Source: Mycobacterium sp. 1164985.4 (GTDB taxonomy: Bacteria > Actinomycetota > Actinomycetes > Mycobacteriales > Mycobacteriaceae). Taken from it: 64,000 nucleotides of DNA. A program made the translations under genes and the position numbers. Below are positions 1 through 13,579 of the stretch, one piece after another. Positions within the stretch are counted from its first letter, which is position 1; each line of letters begins with the position of its first letter. Location: positions 1 to 64,000 of the forward strand of contig NZ_LZMD01000065.1 of NCBI RefSeq assembly GCF_001668575.1, read 5' to 3'. The notes beneath the pieces are model-generated. The model saw only the letters and a list, made by a program, of their open reading frames with translations, was not told where the DNA came from and did not search any database.

Positions 1-2
1 CC

Positions 3-869
3 GCCTTGGCCGAGCCGATCGAGATCGACGTCACCGGCCCGGGTGAGGGCGCGGTGGCCTACGGGCACCTGCAGATCCGCGTCGAGGAACTCTCGCGCGC
101 CATCGTCGTCGTGGACCTGCGTGGCAGCGGGACCTACGCCGACAACGTCGAGATCATCGTCGGCGACTCGGCCGGTCTCGGCGTGATCTGGATCGCCGAC
201 TGGGCCGACGACATGGTGCACGTCAGCGCGCATCACGCGCGCCTGGGCAAGGACGCGGTGCTGGGGCACGTCAACGTGACTCTCGGCGGGGACGTGGTTC
301 GGACGGCGGCGACGGTGCGCTTCACCGCGCCCGGCGGCGACGCCAAACTGCTCGGCACCTACTTCGCCGATGACGGTCAGCACTTCGAGTCGCGACTGCT
401 GGTCGACCACGCCCACCCGAACTGCAAGTCCGACGTGCTGTACAAGGGTGCGCTGCAGGGTGATCCGGCGTCCAACCGGCCCGATGCGCACACCGTGTGG
501 GTCGGCGACGTGTTGATCCGCGCGGAGGCGACCGGCACCGACACTTTCGAGGTGAACCGCAACCTGCTGCTCACCGACGGCGCGCGCGCCGACTCGGTGC
601 CGAACCTCGAGATCGAGACGGGTGAGATCGTCGGCGCCGGGCACGCAAGTGCCACCGGACGTTTCGACGACGAGCAATTGTTCTATCTGCGCGCCCGCGG
701 CATCCCCGAAGATCAGGCGCGACGCCTGGTGGTGCGCGGTTTCTTCAACGAGATCATCGCCAAGATCGCCGTGCCCGCGGTGCGCGAACGCCTGACCGAA
801 GCAATTGAACGAGAACTAGCGATCACGGCTGGATTGAATTCAGAGACGAGAGAACAGCAACAATCATGA
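3..869 (+). CDS. sufD: SufD, Fe-S cluster assembly scaffold subunit (5' end outside window)
   Basis: C-terminal 288 or so residues of SufD. SufD belongs to the SufBCD complex, the cytosolic scaffold on which iron-sulfur clusters are assembled. The beta-helix core and the C-terminal helices typical of the family are present, ending in the conserved block around RGIPEDQARRLVVRGFF and a helical tail. Full-length mycobacterial SufD is close to 400 aa, so roughly 100 residues lie upstream of the window. The codon TTG at 6 is in frame but is not a real start. The stop overlaps the start of sufC in an ATGA arrangement, so the two are translationally coupled. Only the missing 5' end is uncertain. Confidence 0.93.
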   Translation, partial: ALAEPIEIDVTGPGEGAVAYGHLQIRVEELSRAIVVVDLRGSGTYADNVEIIVGDSAGLGVIWIADWADDMVHVSAHHARLGKDAVLGHVNVTLGGDVVRTAATVRFTAPGGDAKLLGTYFADDGQHFESRLLVDHAHPNCKSDVLYKGALQGDPASNRPDAHTVWVGDVLIRAEATGTDTFEVNRNLLLTDGARADSVPNLEIETGEIVGAGHASATGRFDDEQLFYLRARGIPEDQARRLVVRGFFNEIIAKIAVPAVRERLTEAIERELAITAGLNSETREQQQS

Positions 870-1636
870 CCACACTGGAAATCAAAGACCTGCACGTCTC
901 GGTGCAGACTCCCGAGCAGACCGAGATCCCGATCCTCAAGGGTGTCGACCTGACCGTGAAGTCGGGGGAGACCCACGCGGTGATGGGGCCGAACGGTTCG
1001 GGCAAGTCGACGCTGTCCTACGCGATCGCCGGTCACCCCAAGTACACGGTGACGTGCGGTTCGATCACGCTGGACGGGCAGGACGTGCTGGAGATGAGCA
1101 TCGACGAGCGCGCCCGCGCAGGCCTGTTCCTGGCAATGCAGTACCCGGTCGAGGTGCCAGGTGTCTCGATGTCGAACTTCCTGCGCACCGCCGCGACGGC
1201 CGTCCGCGGTGAGGCGCCGAAGCTGCGGCACTGGGTCAAAGAGGTCAAGTCCGCGATGACCGATCTCGAGATCGACGCGTCGTTCTCCGAACGCAGTGTC
1301 AACGAGGGCTTCTCGGGCGGTGAGAAGAAGCGCCACGAGATCCTGCAGCTGGCCCTGCTCAAGCCGAAGATCGCGATCCTCGACGAGACCGACTCCGGCC
1401 TGGACGTCGACGCACTGCGGGTCGTCAGCGAGGGCGTCAACCGGTACGCCGAGAGCGAGAACGGCGGCGTGCTGTTGATCACCCACTACACCCGCATTCT
1501 GCGTTACATCCAGCCGCAGTTCGTGCACGTGTTCGTCGACGGCCGCATCGTCACCTCCGGTGGTCCGGAGCTGGCCGACGAGCTCGAGGAGAACGGCTAC
1601 GTCCGGTTCACGCAGACGGCGGCCGCGGAGGCGTAA
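866..1636 (+). CDS. sufC: SufC, Fe-S assembly ATPase
   Basis: ABC-type ATPase of the SufBCD complex, 256 aa; it hydrolyses ATP to drive conformational change of SufB/SufD during cluster assembly. Seen directly: Walker A GPNGSGKST near residues 45-53, a Q-loop at LAMQYP, the family-specific signature SGGEKKR, Walker B IAILDE and the following DSGLDVDAL. Length matches the family. The ATG start overlaps the sufD stop by 4 nt, and only 3 nt separate its stop from sufS. All these features fit a single suf transcript. Confidence 0.97.
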   Translation: MTTLEIKDLHVSVQTPEQTEIPILKGVDLTVKSGETHAVMGPNGSGKSTLSYAIAGHPKYTVTCGSITLDGQDVLEMSIDERARAGLFLAMQYPVEVPGVSMSNFLRTAATAVRGEAPKLRHWVKEVKSAMTDLEIDASFSERSVNEGFSGGEKKRHEILQLALLKPKIAILDETDSGLDVDALRVVSEGVNRYAESENGGVLLITHYTRILRYIQPQFVHVFVDGRIVTSGGPELADELEENGYVRFTQTAAAEA

Positions 1637-2893
<1,257 letters not shown>

Positions 2894-2894
2894 C

Positions 2895-3353
2895 GTGCGG
2901 CTGGAGCAGATCTACCAGGAAGTGATCCTCGATCACTACAAGCATCCGCACAACCGCGGGTTGCGTGAGCCGTTCGGTGCGCAGGTCCATCACGTCAACC
3001 CGACGTGTGGCGATGAGGTGACGCTGCGGGTGGCGCTGTCCGATGACGGTGAGCAGGTGGTCGACATCTCCTATGACGGGCAGGGCTGTTCGATCAGCCA
3101 GGCCTCGACCTCGGTGCTGACCGACCAGGTGATCGGGCAGAGCGTAGGCGACGCATTGAAGACCGTCGCCGCGTTCAGCGAGATGATCTCCTCCCGCGGG
3201 ACCGTCGAGGGAGATGAGGACGTGATCGGCGACGGCATCGCGTTCGCCGGCGTCGCGAAGTACCCGGCGCGGGTCAAGTGCGCGCTGCTGGGATGGATGG
3301 CTTTCAAAGATGCGCTGTCACAGGCATCGGAGAGATTTCAGGAGGCAGGATGA
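2895..3353 (+). CDS. sufU: SufU zinc-dependent sulfurtransferase
   Basis: 152-aa SufU/IscU-type protein that accepts sulfur from SufS. The three conserved cysteines are visible in NPTCGDEV, GQGCSISQ and RVKCALLGW. The spacing is that of the Gram-positive/actinobacterial SufU, where these residues and an Asp bind Zn. The GTG start, 1 nt after the sufS stop, is chosen because the family begins at about this point (RLEQIYQEVILDHYKHP). An in-frame upstream extension runs through sufS and is not real. The stop overlaps the sufT start (ATGA). Confidence 0.95.
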   Translation: MRLEQIYQEVILDHYKHPHNRGLREPFGAQVHHVNPTCGDEVTLRVALSDDGEQVVDISYDGQGCSISQASTSVLTDQVIGQSVGDALKTVAAFSEMISSRGTVEGDEDVIGDGIAFAGVAKYPARVKCALLGWMAFKDALSQASERFQEAG

Positions 3354-3697
3354 GTGACACCGCAGTGCCCAACGAGGAGCTGTTGTTCGATCTCGAGGAG
3401 GCGATGCGCGACGTTGTCGACCCGGAGCTCGGTATCAATGTCGTCGATCTTGGCTTGGTCTACGGGATCAACGTCGAGCAGGGGGAGCAAGGCAACGTCG
3501 CGTTGATCGACATGACTCTGACCTCGGCCGCCTGTCCGCTCACCGACGTGATCGAGGACCAGTCGCGCACCGCTCTGGTCGGCGCGGGGTTGGTCAACGA
3601 GTTGAAGATCAACTGGGTGTGGAATCCGCCGTGGGGCCCGGACAAGATCACCGAGGACGGCCGCGAGCAGCTGCGCGCACTCGGCTTCACCGTCTAG
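3350..3697 (+). CDS. sufT: SufT-like metal-sulfur cluster assembly factor (DUF59/MIP18)
   Basis: 115-aa protein of the MIP18/DUF59 family, as found at the end of actinobacterial suf operons. Proteins of this family help deliver or mature Fe-S clusters. Seen: the typical DPELGINVVDLGLVY block near the N-terminus and the conserved cysteine in SAACPLTDV. The ATG at 3350 overlaps the sufU stop and has GGAGG just upstream. It is the last gene of the operon: a long inverted repeat follows 24 nt after the stop. Function is by family and context; the biochemical role in mycobacteria is less settled than for SufCDSU. Confidence 0.93.
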   Translation: MSDTAVPNEELLFDLEEAMRDVVDPELGINVVDLGLVYGINVEQGEQGNVALIDMTLTSAACPLTDVIEDQSRTALVGAGLVNELKINWVWNPPWGPDKITEDGREQLRALGFTV

Positions 3698-3721
3698 TTA
3701 CACGAGGCCGCTTCCTTTGAA

Positions 3722-3752
3722 TCACGGCGTGCACAAATCTGTGCCGCCGTGA
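3722..3752 (+). terminator. Strong hairpin after the suf operon
   Basis: Inverted repeat TCACGGCG-T-GCACA, loop AATC, TGTGC-CGCCGTGA: 13 paired bases with one bulged T. It lies 24 nt after the sufT stop and 12 nt before the next start codon. There is no U-tract, as is common for mycobacterial terminators. It is a good candidate for 3'-end formation of the suf mRNA. An operator role for the following transporter cannot be excluded. Confidence 0.65.
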
Positions 3753-3764
3753 CCGAATCGGGAA

Positions 3765-5111
3765 TTGTCGAACTTCGTGTCTTCAGCGACCGATGTCTCG
3801 ACCGAACCGGCAAGCCCGGTAACCGATTCCACGGCGGACGCGTCGAGGGTCCGCACCGCGCTGGTCGCCAGCCTCGTCGGGACCACGATCGAGTGGTACG
3901 ACTTCTTCCTCTATGCGACCGCGGCGAGCCTTGTTTTCAATCAGGCGTTCTTTCCGGATCAGAGCTCTCTGATCGGGACGCTGCTGTCGTTCGCGACGTT
4001 CGCGGTCGGGTTCGTCGTCCGCCCGATCGGCGGGTTCGTGTTCGGCCATGTGGGCGACCGAATCGGCAGGAAGAAGACGCTGGCGCTCACCATGGTTCTG
4101 ATGGGCGGAGCCACCGCTCTGATGGGGGCGTTGCCCACCGCCGCGCAGATCGGCGTGCTCGCGCCCATTCTGTTGGTGCTGTTGCGCGTCATCCAGGGTT
4201 TTGCGCTCGGCGGCGAGTGGGCGGGCGCGATTCTGCTCGCCGTCGAACACAGCCATCCGCGCCGGCGTGGGCTGGCGGGCAGCGTGCCTCAGGTCGGCCT
4301 CGCGCTCGGACTCGCGTTGGGCACCGGTGTGTTCGCGCTGCTCCAAATCGCCCTACCTGACGACGCTTTCGAATCGTATGGCTGGCGCATCGCATTCCTG
4401 ATCAGCATCGTGCTTGTGGTGTTCGGCTTCATCGTGCGGTGGAAGGCGACCGAGACCCCGGCCTTCGAGAAGGTCCGCGACGAGGACGCCCGGTCGGCGG
4501 TACCACTGCGCGACGTCTTCCGGCGGCCCGCGCTGCGCAACACGGTGCTGGGTCTGTTGTCGCGGTGGGGCGAGGGCGCGGCGTTCAACACGTGGGGCGT
4601 GTTCGCGATCTCGTATGCGACCGGCACGCTCAAACTCGAGCGGGTACCGGTGCTGATCGCCGTCACCGTCGCCGCACTGTTGATGGCGGTGCTGCTTCCG
4701 GTCTCCGGATTGCTGACCGACCGGTTCGGCGCGAAGACGGTGTACGCGAGCGGAATCGTGGCCTACGCGGTCGCGGTGTTCCCGGTGTTCACGCTGTTCA
4801 ACACCGGCAGCATGACGGCCTACGCGCTCGGAATGCTGGTGGTGTTCGGCGTGATTCACGCGTGGTTCTACGGGGCCCAGGGGACGCTCTACGCGTCGTT
4901 GTATCCGGCGCGGATCCGCTACACGGGGCTGTCGACGGTGTACCAGTTGTCGGGGGTGTATTCCTCCGGGCTCACCCCGCTCATCCTGACCGCATTGATC
5001 GCGGCGACAAACCAGTCGCCGTGGCTGGCGTGCACCTACCTCGTGGCCACCGCGCTGATCAGCGTGGTGGCGACGCTGTTGTTGCGGCCGAAGGCGTTGA
5101 CGGAAATCTGA
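3765..5111 (+). CDS. MFS transporter, metabolite:H+ symporter type
   Basis: 12-TM major facilitator protein of about 448 aa. The N-terminal part reads like the MHS family (ShiA/ProP/KgtP type), with TTIEWYDFFLYATAASLVF at TM1 and the loop 2-3 motif GHVGDRIGRKKTL. The substrate cannot be told; relatives carry organic acids, shikimate or betaines. Start is uncertain: TTG at 3765 or, four codons later, GTG at 3777; neither has a clear Shine-Dalgarno sequence. It stands alone between the suf terminator and a small membrane gene. I do not link it to Fe-S metabolism. Confidence 0.88.
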   Translation: MSNFVSSATDVSTEPASPVTDSTADASRVRTALVASLVGTTIEWYDFFLYATAASLVFNQAFFPDQSSLIGTLLSFATFAVGFVVRPIGGFVFGHVGDRIGRKKTLALTMVLMGGATALMGALPTAAQIGVLAPILLVLLRVIQGFALGGEWAGAILLAVEHSHPRRRGLAGSVPQVGLALGLALGTGVFALLQIALPDDAFESYGWRIAFLISIVLVVFGFIVRWKATETPAFEKVRDEDARSAVPLRDVFRRPALRNTVLGLLSRWGEGAAFNTWGVFAISYATGTLKLERVPVLIAVTVAALLMAVLLPVSGLLTDRFGAKTVYASGIVAYAVAVFPVFTLFNTGSMTAYALGMLVVFGVIHAWFYGAQGTLYASLYPARIRYTGLSTVYQLSGVYSSGLTPLILTALIAATNQSPWLACTYLVATALISVVATLLLRPKALTEI

Positions 5112-5152
5112 TTGCGCGCTCCGAGGGGTGATGCGCGGGCCAGAATGACTTC

Positions 5153-5683
5153 GTGGTCACGGTGCCTGCGGTCGTCTGGCGGGGCGGGTTCGCCCGCCGC
5201 GCGCTGACGGTCGGCGGCTGCGTCGGGCTCTGCCTCGGGGCGCTGGCATGGCTGGACTCCGGCTTTCTTCTCAGCGGGGTGATCGTCACGGTCGTCGTCG
5301 GCACCTGCTACGGCATCTGGATGGCGCGCCGCCTGGAACGGTACTGGCCAGGAGCGAAGGCGCTAACGGGTGACGAACGCGTGGCCGTGGTCCGCTCGGT
5401 CCGGGCCGGTACCGGCCTCGACGATTCGCGGTTTGCGGGACCCCGGACCGACTACGCCCGTGGTTTGTGCGCCGCGGCGGATGAGGCGCGTTCGCTGCGG
5501 TGGGTGCTCGTCGTCGTCCTGGTTGTCGCACTGTGCGTGGCGGCCTGGGACGCCGTCTTCGGCTCCTGGGGTAGCGCGGTCGCATCGGTCATCTACCTGG
5601 TCGCGCTGCTGGTGGAGGTGTTCTGGTGGCCGAGGCGGCAGTCCCGGCTAGTGGCCCACGCCCGTACCCTCGATGCGATATGA
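5153..5683 (+). CDS. Small integral membrane protein, function unknown
   Basis: 176 aa, GTG start. Two hydrophobic segments lie near residues 18-35 and 38-56 and two more in the C-terminal half (about 118-138 and 143-160). They are separated by a soluble loop with RLERYWPGAKALTGDERVAVVRS. This layout (two TM pairs around a roughly 60-aa cytoplasmic loop) occurs in mycobacterial conserved hypotheticals, but I know no function. The reading frame is intact and codon use is like the neighbours. It follows the MFS gene by 41 nt and could be co-transcribed. Confidence 0.75.
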   Translation: MVTVPAVVWRGGFARRALTVGGCVGLCLGALAWLDSGFLLSGVIVTVVVGTCYGIWMARRLERYWPGAKALTGDERVAVVRSVRAGTGLDDSRFAGPRTDYARGLCAAADEARSLRWVLVVVLVVALCVAAWDAVFGSWGSAVASVIYLVALLVEVFWWPRRQSRLVAHARTLDAI

Positions 5684-5699
5684 CGCATCCCTACGTCCC

Positions 5700-6123
5700 T
5701 ACATCCCTACATCGCTACCCGCCGCCAACTGCGCGGGGTCGCCCCTTTCTGTGCAGGGCACCGACCTGGTATTTCCAAACGGCAGCGTTCCGTTGGCCGG
5801 GCCCGTCGCGGCGATCGCCGGGTGTAGCGGATCGTCGACCCGTTGCCGGTCGACGCCGAACTCGACCTCGATGCAAACGCTGCGGTCTGGCTGCAACGCG
5901 CCCACTACGCCGGCGGCTATGCTCTGAAAAATATTCTGCCCCAGCAACATCCGACACTGTGGCCGGAACACTTCGACGTCGCCGTGACCGAGGACGAGGT
6001 GAACTACGGCGTATCGGCCGGCGACGAGACCCACCCGAGGCCGGGCACGACATCGACTCGCTGACGGCCGAGATCGCGGATTTCTTCAAGCGTGGCCGCA
6101 CCGAACTGGGTATTCGTCCGTAG
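5700..6123 (+). pseudogene. Decayed remnant of a conserved actinobacterial hypothetical gene
   Basis: Coding similarity is spread over three frames. A segment with GTDLVFPNGSVPLAGPVAAI (about 5760-5820) is in one frame. The block running from DAELDLDANAAVWLQRAHY through TLWPEHFDVAVTEDEVNYG to VSAGDETHP (about 5850-6035) is in a second. A C-terminal tail DSLTAEIADFFKRGRTELG (about 6053-6118) is in a third. Proteins with LWPEHFD...VNYGVSPGD are common in actinobacteria; as I recall they continue with a YLYVGPW...FWN block, which is missing here at the second frame change. I infer at least two frameshifts and an internal deletion. No single ORF covers the family length. Confidence 0.7.
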
Positions 6124-6163
6124 GCTGGGAACACACAGCTGACCATCAGCGTTAGGAATCTAC

Positions 6164-6529
6164 GTGGCTACCCAAGACATCACCGCCGACCAATTCAACG
6201 ACACCATCAACGACAACGAGATCGTGCTGGTGGATTTCTGGGCGTCGTGGTGTGGCCCCTGTAAGGCATTCGCACCGACGTTCGCGGCATCGTCGGAACA
6301 GCATCCCGACGTCGTGTACGCCAAGGTCGACACCGAGGCCGAGCAGGCGCTCGCCGCGGCCGCCGACATCCGGTCCATCCCCACGTTGATGGCCTTCAAG
6401 AAGGGCAAGCTGGTGTTCAACCAGGCCGGCGCGTTGCCGCCCGCGGCCCTTGAAGAGCTGGTGCAGCGCGTCAAGGAGTTCGACATCGACGCTGCGATCG
6501 CCGCCCAGAACAACGGCCAGCCGGAGTAA
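6164..6529 (+). CDS. Thioredoxin
   Basis: 121-aa thioredoxin-fold protein with the WCGPC redox motif at residues 29-33 and the cis-proline loop SIPTLMAF. It is a cytosolic thiol-disulfide reductant, expected to be recharged by thioredoxin reductase encoded elsewhere. GTG start with AGGA eight bases upstream. Position before echA12 and the ABC-F gene matches the M. tuberculosis trxB1 (Rv1471) locus. The C-terminal DAAIAAQNNGQPE tail is longer than in E. coli TrxA, and the family has no set role for it. The exact trx paralogue name is by synteny only, so I leave the symbol empty. Confidence 0.94.
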   Translation: MATQDITADQFNDTINDNEIVLVDFWASWCGPCKAFAPTFAASSEQHPDVVYAKVDTEAEQALAAAADIRSIPTLMAFKKGKLVFNQAGALPPAALEELVQRVKEFDIDAAIAAQNNGQPE

Positions 6530-6555
6530 GTCTCCGCACGCGATAGCGTGCATGC

Positions 6556-7368
6556 GTGACTGAATTCGTTCTCGTCGATCAGCCGCGTCGCGGCATTGCC
6601 GTGGTGACGCTCAACCGGCCCGAGCGGATGAACTCGATGGCGTTCGACGTCATGGTCCCGCTCAAGAAGGTGCTCGACGAGCTGACTTACGACAACTCGG
6701 TGCGCGCGGTGGTGCTCACCGGCGCCGGCCGCGGATTCTCCTCGGGGGCCGACCACAAATCGGCGGGCTCCGTCCCGCACATCGACGGGTTGACCAGACC
6801 CACGTTCGCGCTGCGGTCCATGGAGGTCCTCGACGACGTCATCCTCGCGCTGCGCAAGATGCACCAGCCGGTGATCGCCGCGGTCAACGGCGCGGCGATC
6901 GGCGGGGGCCTGTGCCTGGCGCTGGCCTGTGACATCCGCATCGCGTCCGACGAGGCCTACTTCCGCGCGGCTGGAATCAACAACGGCCTGACCGCCAGCG
7001 AGCTGGGGCTGTCCTACCTGCTGCCACGCGCCATCGGCACGTCGCGGGCCTTCGAACTGATGCTGACCGGCCGCGACGTCGACGCCGCCGAGGCCGAACG
7101 CATCGGCCTGGTCTCGCGAGCGGTGCCCGGCAACGCATTGTTGGACGTTTGCTATGACATGGGCGAGCGGATCGCGGGGTTCTCCCGGCCGGGAATCGAG
7201 TTGACCAAGCGCACACTTTGGAGTGGACTGGACGCCGGTAGCCTGGAAGGGCACATGCAAGCCGAGGGGCTCGGACAACTGTTCGTCCGTTTGCTCACCG
7301 CCAACTTCGAAGAAGCGGTGGCAGCGCGCGCCGAGAAGCGGCCCCCGGCCTTCACCGACGACAAGTAA
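6556..7368 (+). CDS. echA12: EchA12-type crotonase-fold protein
   Basis: 270-aa enoyl-CoA hydratase/isomerase superfamily protein. Seen: the oxyanion-hole regions SSGADHKS and NGAAIGGGLCLALACDI. By eye alignment to mammalian enoyl-CoA hydratase, the two catalytic glutamates (in GGGCELA and GQPEILLG) correspond here to Cys (GGGLCLA) and Gly (AAGINNG). Classical hydration is therefore doubtful; another crotonase reaction or a non-catalytic role is possible. GTG start, 26 nt after thioredoxin and 12 nt before the ABC-F gene, so a probable operon. Synteny matches Rv1472. Confidence 0.88.
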   Translation: MTEFVLVDQPRRGIAVVTLNRPERMNSMAFDVMVPLKKVLDELTYDNSVRAVVLTGAGRGFSSGADHKSAGSVPHIDGLTRPTFALRSMEVLDDVILALRKMHQPVIAAVNGAAIGGGLCLALACDIRIASDEAYFRAAGINNGLTASELGLSYLLPRAIGTSRAFELMLTGRDVDAAEAERIGLVSRAVPGNALLDVCYDMGERIAGFSRPGIELTKRTLWSGLDAGSLEGHMQAEGLGQLFVRLLTANFEEAVAARAEKRPPAFTDDK

Positions 7369-7380
7369 GGACGGTCACGC

Positions 7381-9009
<1,629 letters not shown>

Positions 9010-9103
9010 TCCAGATCGTGAACCGTTTCGTCAATTTCAAGCGTCGTGTGTAACCGCTTCCTACGCTGGGTATCCGTCCGGTCATCCAAGCGGGGAGGTG
9101 CTG

Positions 9104-9295
9104 ATGAAAAAGCTGGACAAGTCGAGAGACCAGTTGATCAACGAGTTGCGGAGTGCTTACGAGGGTGGCGCAAGCATTCGCACGCTGGTCGCGTCCACGG
9201 GCCGCTCGTACGGCTCGATCCACAGCATGCTGCGTGAGTCGGGCACGACGATGCGCAGCCGCGGCGGGCCGAACCACCGCAGCCGGCGCCGCTAG
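9104..9295 (+). CDS. 63-aa helix-turn-helix protein
   Basis: Small basic protein with an HTH core (SIRTLVASTGRSYGSIHSML) followed by an Arg/Gly-rich tail. It resembles M. tuberculosis Rv1473A and small actinobacterial HTH proteins with the pattern GRSYG...ESG...RGG. ATG start preceded by GGGGAGG at 9092-9098. A -10 box TACGCT (9062-9067) suggests its own promoter with a leader of about 30 nt. The stop is interlocked with the stop of the convergent TetR gene at one CTAG (9292-9295). The target is unknown. Confidence 0.85.
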   Translation: MKKLDKSRDQLINELRSAYEGGASIRTLVASTGRSYGSIHSMLRESGTTMRSRGGPNHRSRRR

Positions 9296-9885
9296 TCCGG
9301 CTGCGGTACGGCCTCCCGGTCGCGCCCCTGCCGCAGCGACGCCTCGACCAGGTCCAGTACGGCACTGAGCTTTTCGGGGTCATCACCCGATGCCAACCGC
9401 GCGACCAGACCGTCGAGGACGAGGTCGAGATAGGTCTGCAGGACGGCGCTGGGGACGTCGTCGCGCAGTCGGCCGGCCTGCTTCTGCATCCGTAGTCGCT
9501 GTGTGGTGGCTGCGGACAACTCGGCGGACCGCTCCGCCCAACCCCGGTGAAAATCGGGGTCATTGCGGAGCTTTCGCGCGATCTCCAACCTCGTGGCCAG
9601 CCAGTCGAACTGCTCTGGCGCGGCCAGCATGTCACGCATTACCTGAACCAGTCCCTCACGCGCGGCGACGTCGGCCATGCGCTCGGCGTCCTCACGGGCC
9701 AGTTCGAAGAACAGCGTGTCCTTGTCCCGGAAGTGATGGAAGATGGCGCCGCGCGACAGCCCGATCATCTGCTCGAGCCGCCGCACGGTCGCCTTGTCGT
9801 AGCCGTACTCCGCGAAACACCGGCGGGCGCCGTCTAGGATCTGCCGACGACGCGCCGCCAGGTGGTCGTCGGTGACCCGGGGCAA
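9292..9885 (-). CDS. TetR-family regulator next to aconitase
   Basis: 197 aa; the N-terminal HTH is plain (MIGLSRGAIFHHFRDKDTLF) and the rest is a helical ligand domain. Start is a TTG at 9885, chosen because translation from it gives the family-typical PRVTDDHLAARRRQIL N-terminus; no ATG or GTG fits better. It lies 18 nt downstream of acn on the same strand and is probably co-transcribed with it. The M. tuberculosis homologue Rv1474c is reported to regulate acn; autoregulation of the acn-tetR operon here is an inference. Confidence 0.92.
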   Translation of the reverse strand: MPRVTDDHLAARRRQILDGARRCFAEYGYDKATVRRLEQMIGLSRGAIFHHFRDKDTLFFELAREDAERMADVAAREGLVQVMRDMLAAPEQFDWLATRLEIARKLRNDPDFHRGWAERSAELSAATTQRLRMQKQAGRLRDDVPSAVLQTYLDLVLDGLVARLASGDDPEKLSAVLDLVEASLRQGRDREAVPQPD

Positions 9886-9903
9886 CGCGGTTGTCCCTTC
9901 CGG

Positions 9904-12756
<2,853 letters not shown>

Positions 12757-12780
12757 ATCAACTCCCGGCTAGTTCTCGCA

Positions 12781-12814
12781 GCCGACGGGCTGTGTCGGCC
12801 GCAGTCCAACTCTA
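12781..12814 (-). promoter_or_regulatory. Candidate acn promoter with palindrome
   Basis: On the minus strand a -10 like box TAGAGT lies at 12814-12809. Just downstream, 12781-12799 holds GCCGAC-N7-GTCGGC, a 6-bp dyad spaced like a TetR half-site pair. It would lie in the early transcribed region of acn. Short GC dyads are frequent in such a genome, so the operator call is weak. Confidence 0.35.
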
Positions 12815-12916
12815 ACAGTACGCTTGTCCTGCAAAACGGTGAGGGTCGTTTCTCAGTCTCGTCCCGCGCCGCGCGTGCTGTCACCCCGTCGGGTACCCAT
12901 CACGTACGGTTCTCCT

Positions 12917-13480
12917 GTGATCGGACCGCATGTGATTCCGTCCCTGCCGGCCTACATCCCGCCCGACGTCTGCGGACCGGTCGGCATGGACCCGGCGACC
13001 ACGCCGGTGGACACGTGCATGAATCTCGTCATCCAGGATGTCCGCGATGACGGTGTGAGCGCCTCACCGACGCCGGAGAACGAGGGCCTCACCGACGTGG
13101 TGTCCGAAGCCCAGCAAAAGGGCATCGACCTCAAGATCGTCGTCGTCGACCAGAACCCCCCGATCGACACCCCGCTGCGCGATATCGCTACCGAGGTGGG
13201 GGACGCCTTCCCGGGTTCCACGGTGCTGGTGCTCAGCCCGACCGACTCGGGAACCTTCAGCACGACGTTCGACCGCATGACGTTGGAGGCGGGTCAGGAC
13301 GTCGCCGAGGGTCGCGGTCCCGTACAGGGTTCGAAGAATTTCGTCAGCGAGTTGACGACGACGCACTTTCCGTGGACTGCGTTCACGATTCTCGTCGTCT
13401 TGGGAGTGGTCGCCGCCGTTATCGGTACGCGACTTTTGCAGCTCCGCGCGCGGCGTGCCGATTCCCGCGAGAAGGTCTGA
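12917..13480 (+). CDS. Membrane-anchored Rv1476-like protein
   Basis: 187-aa protein with an extracytoplasmic-type domain and one C-terminal TM helix (about 152-173, TAFTILVVLGVVAAVIGTRL) followed by an Arg-rich end. The domain begins IPPDVCGPVGMDPATTPVDTC with two cysteines. It has LKIVVVDQNP and VLVLSPT strands like a TPM-type fold, which I infer only loosely. GTG at 12917 is used; the open frame continues upstream without family-like sequence. The gene precedes ripA as Rv1476 does in M. tuberculosis, and a cell-envelope role is likely by position only. Confidence 0.82.
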   Translation: MIGPHVIPSLPAYIPPDVCGPVGMDPATTPVDTCMNLVIQDVRDDGVSASPTPENEGLTDVVSEAQQKGIDLKIVVVDQNPPIDTPLRDIATEVGDAFPGSTVLVLSPTDSGTFSTTFDRMTLEAGQDVAEGRGPVQGSKNFVSELTTTHFPWTAFTILVVLGVVAAVIGTRLLQLRARRADSREKV

Positions 13481-13561
13481 AACCGAACTGCGGCAACGGT
13501 TTTGACCTGAAGGCGTGCCGTCTTCGCAATAGCGAAGTCACGGCCCGATAACACTTCATTC

Positions 13562-13579
13562 AATTACAAAGTTGTAATT
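13562..13579. promoter_or_regulatory. AT-rich perfect palindrome in the ripA leader region
   Basis: AATTACAA-AG-TTGTAATT, an 8-bp perfect dyad in an AT-rich island about 145 nt before the ripA start, inside a 244-nt gene-free stretch. A further GTTGTAATTCGCAAC dyad overlaps it. It looks like an operator for a regulator of ripA. MtrA is known to control ripA in mycobacteria, but I do not recognise its consensus here with confidence. Confidence 0.45.
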
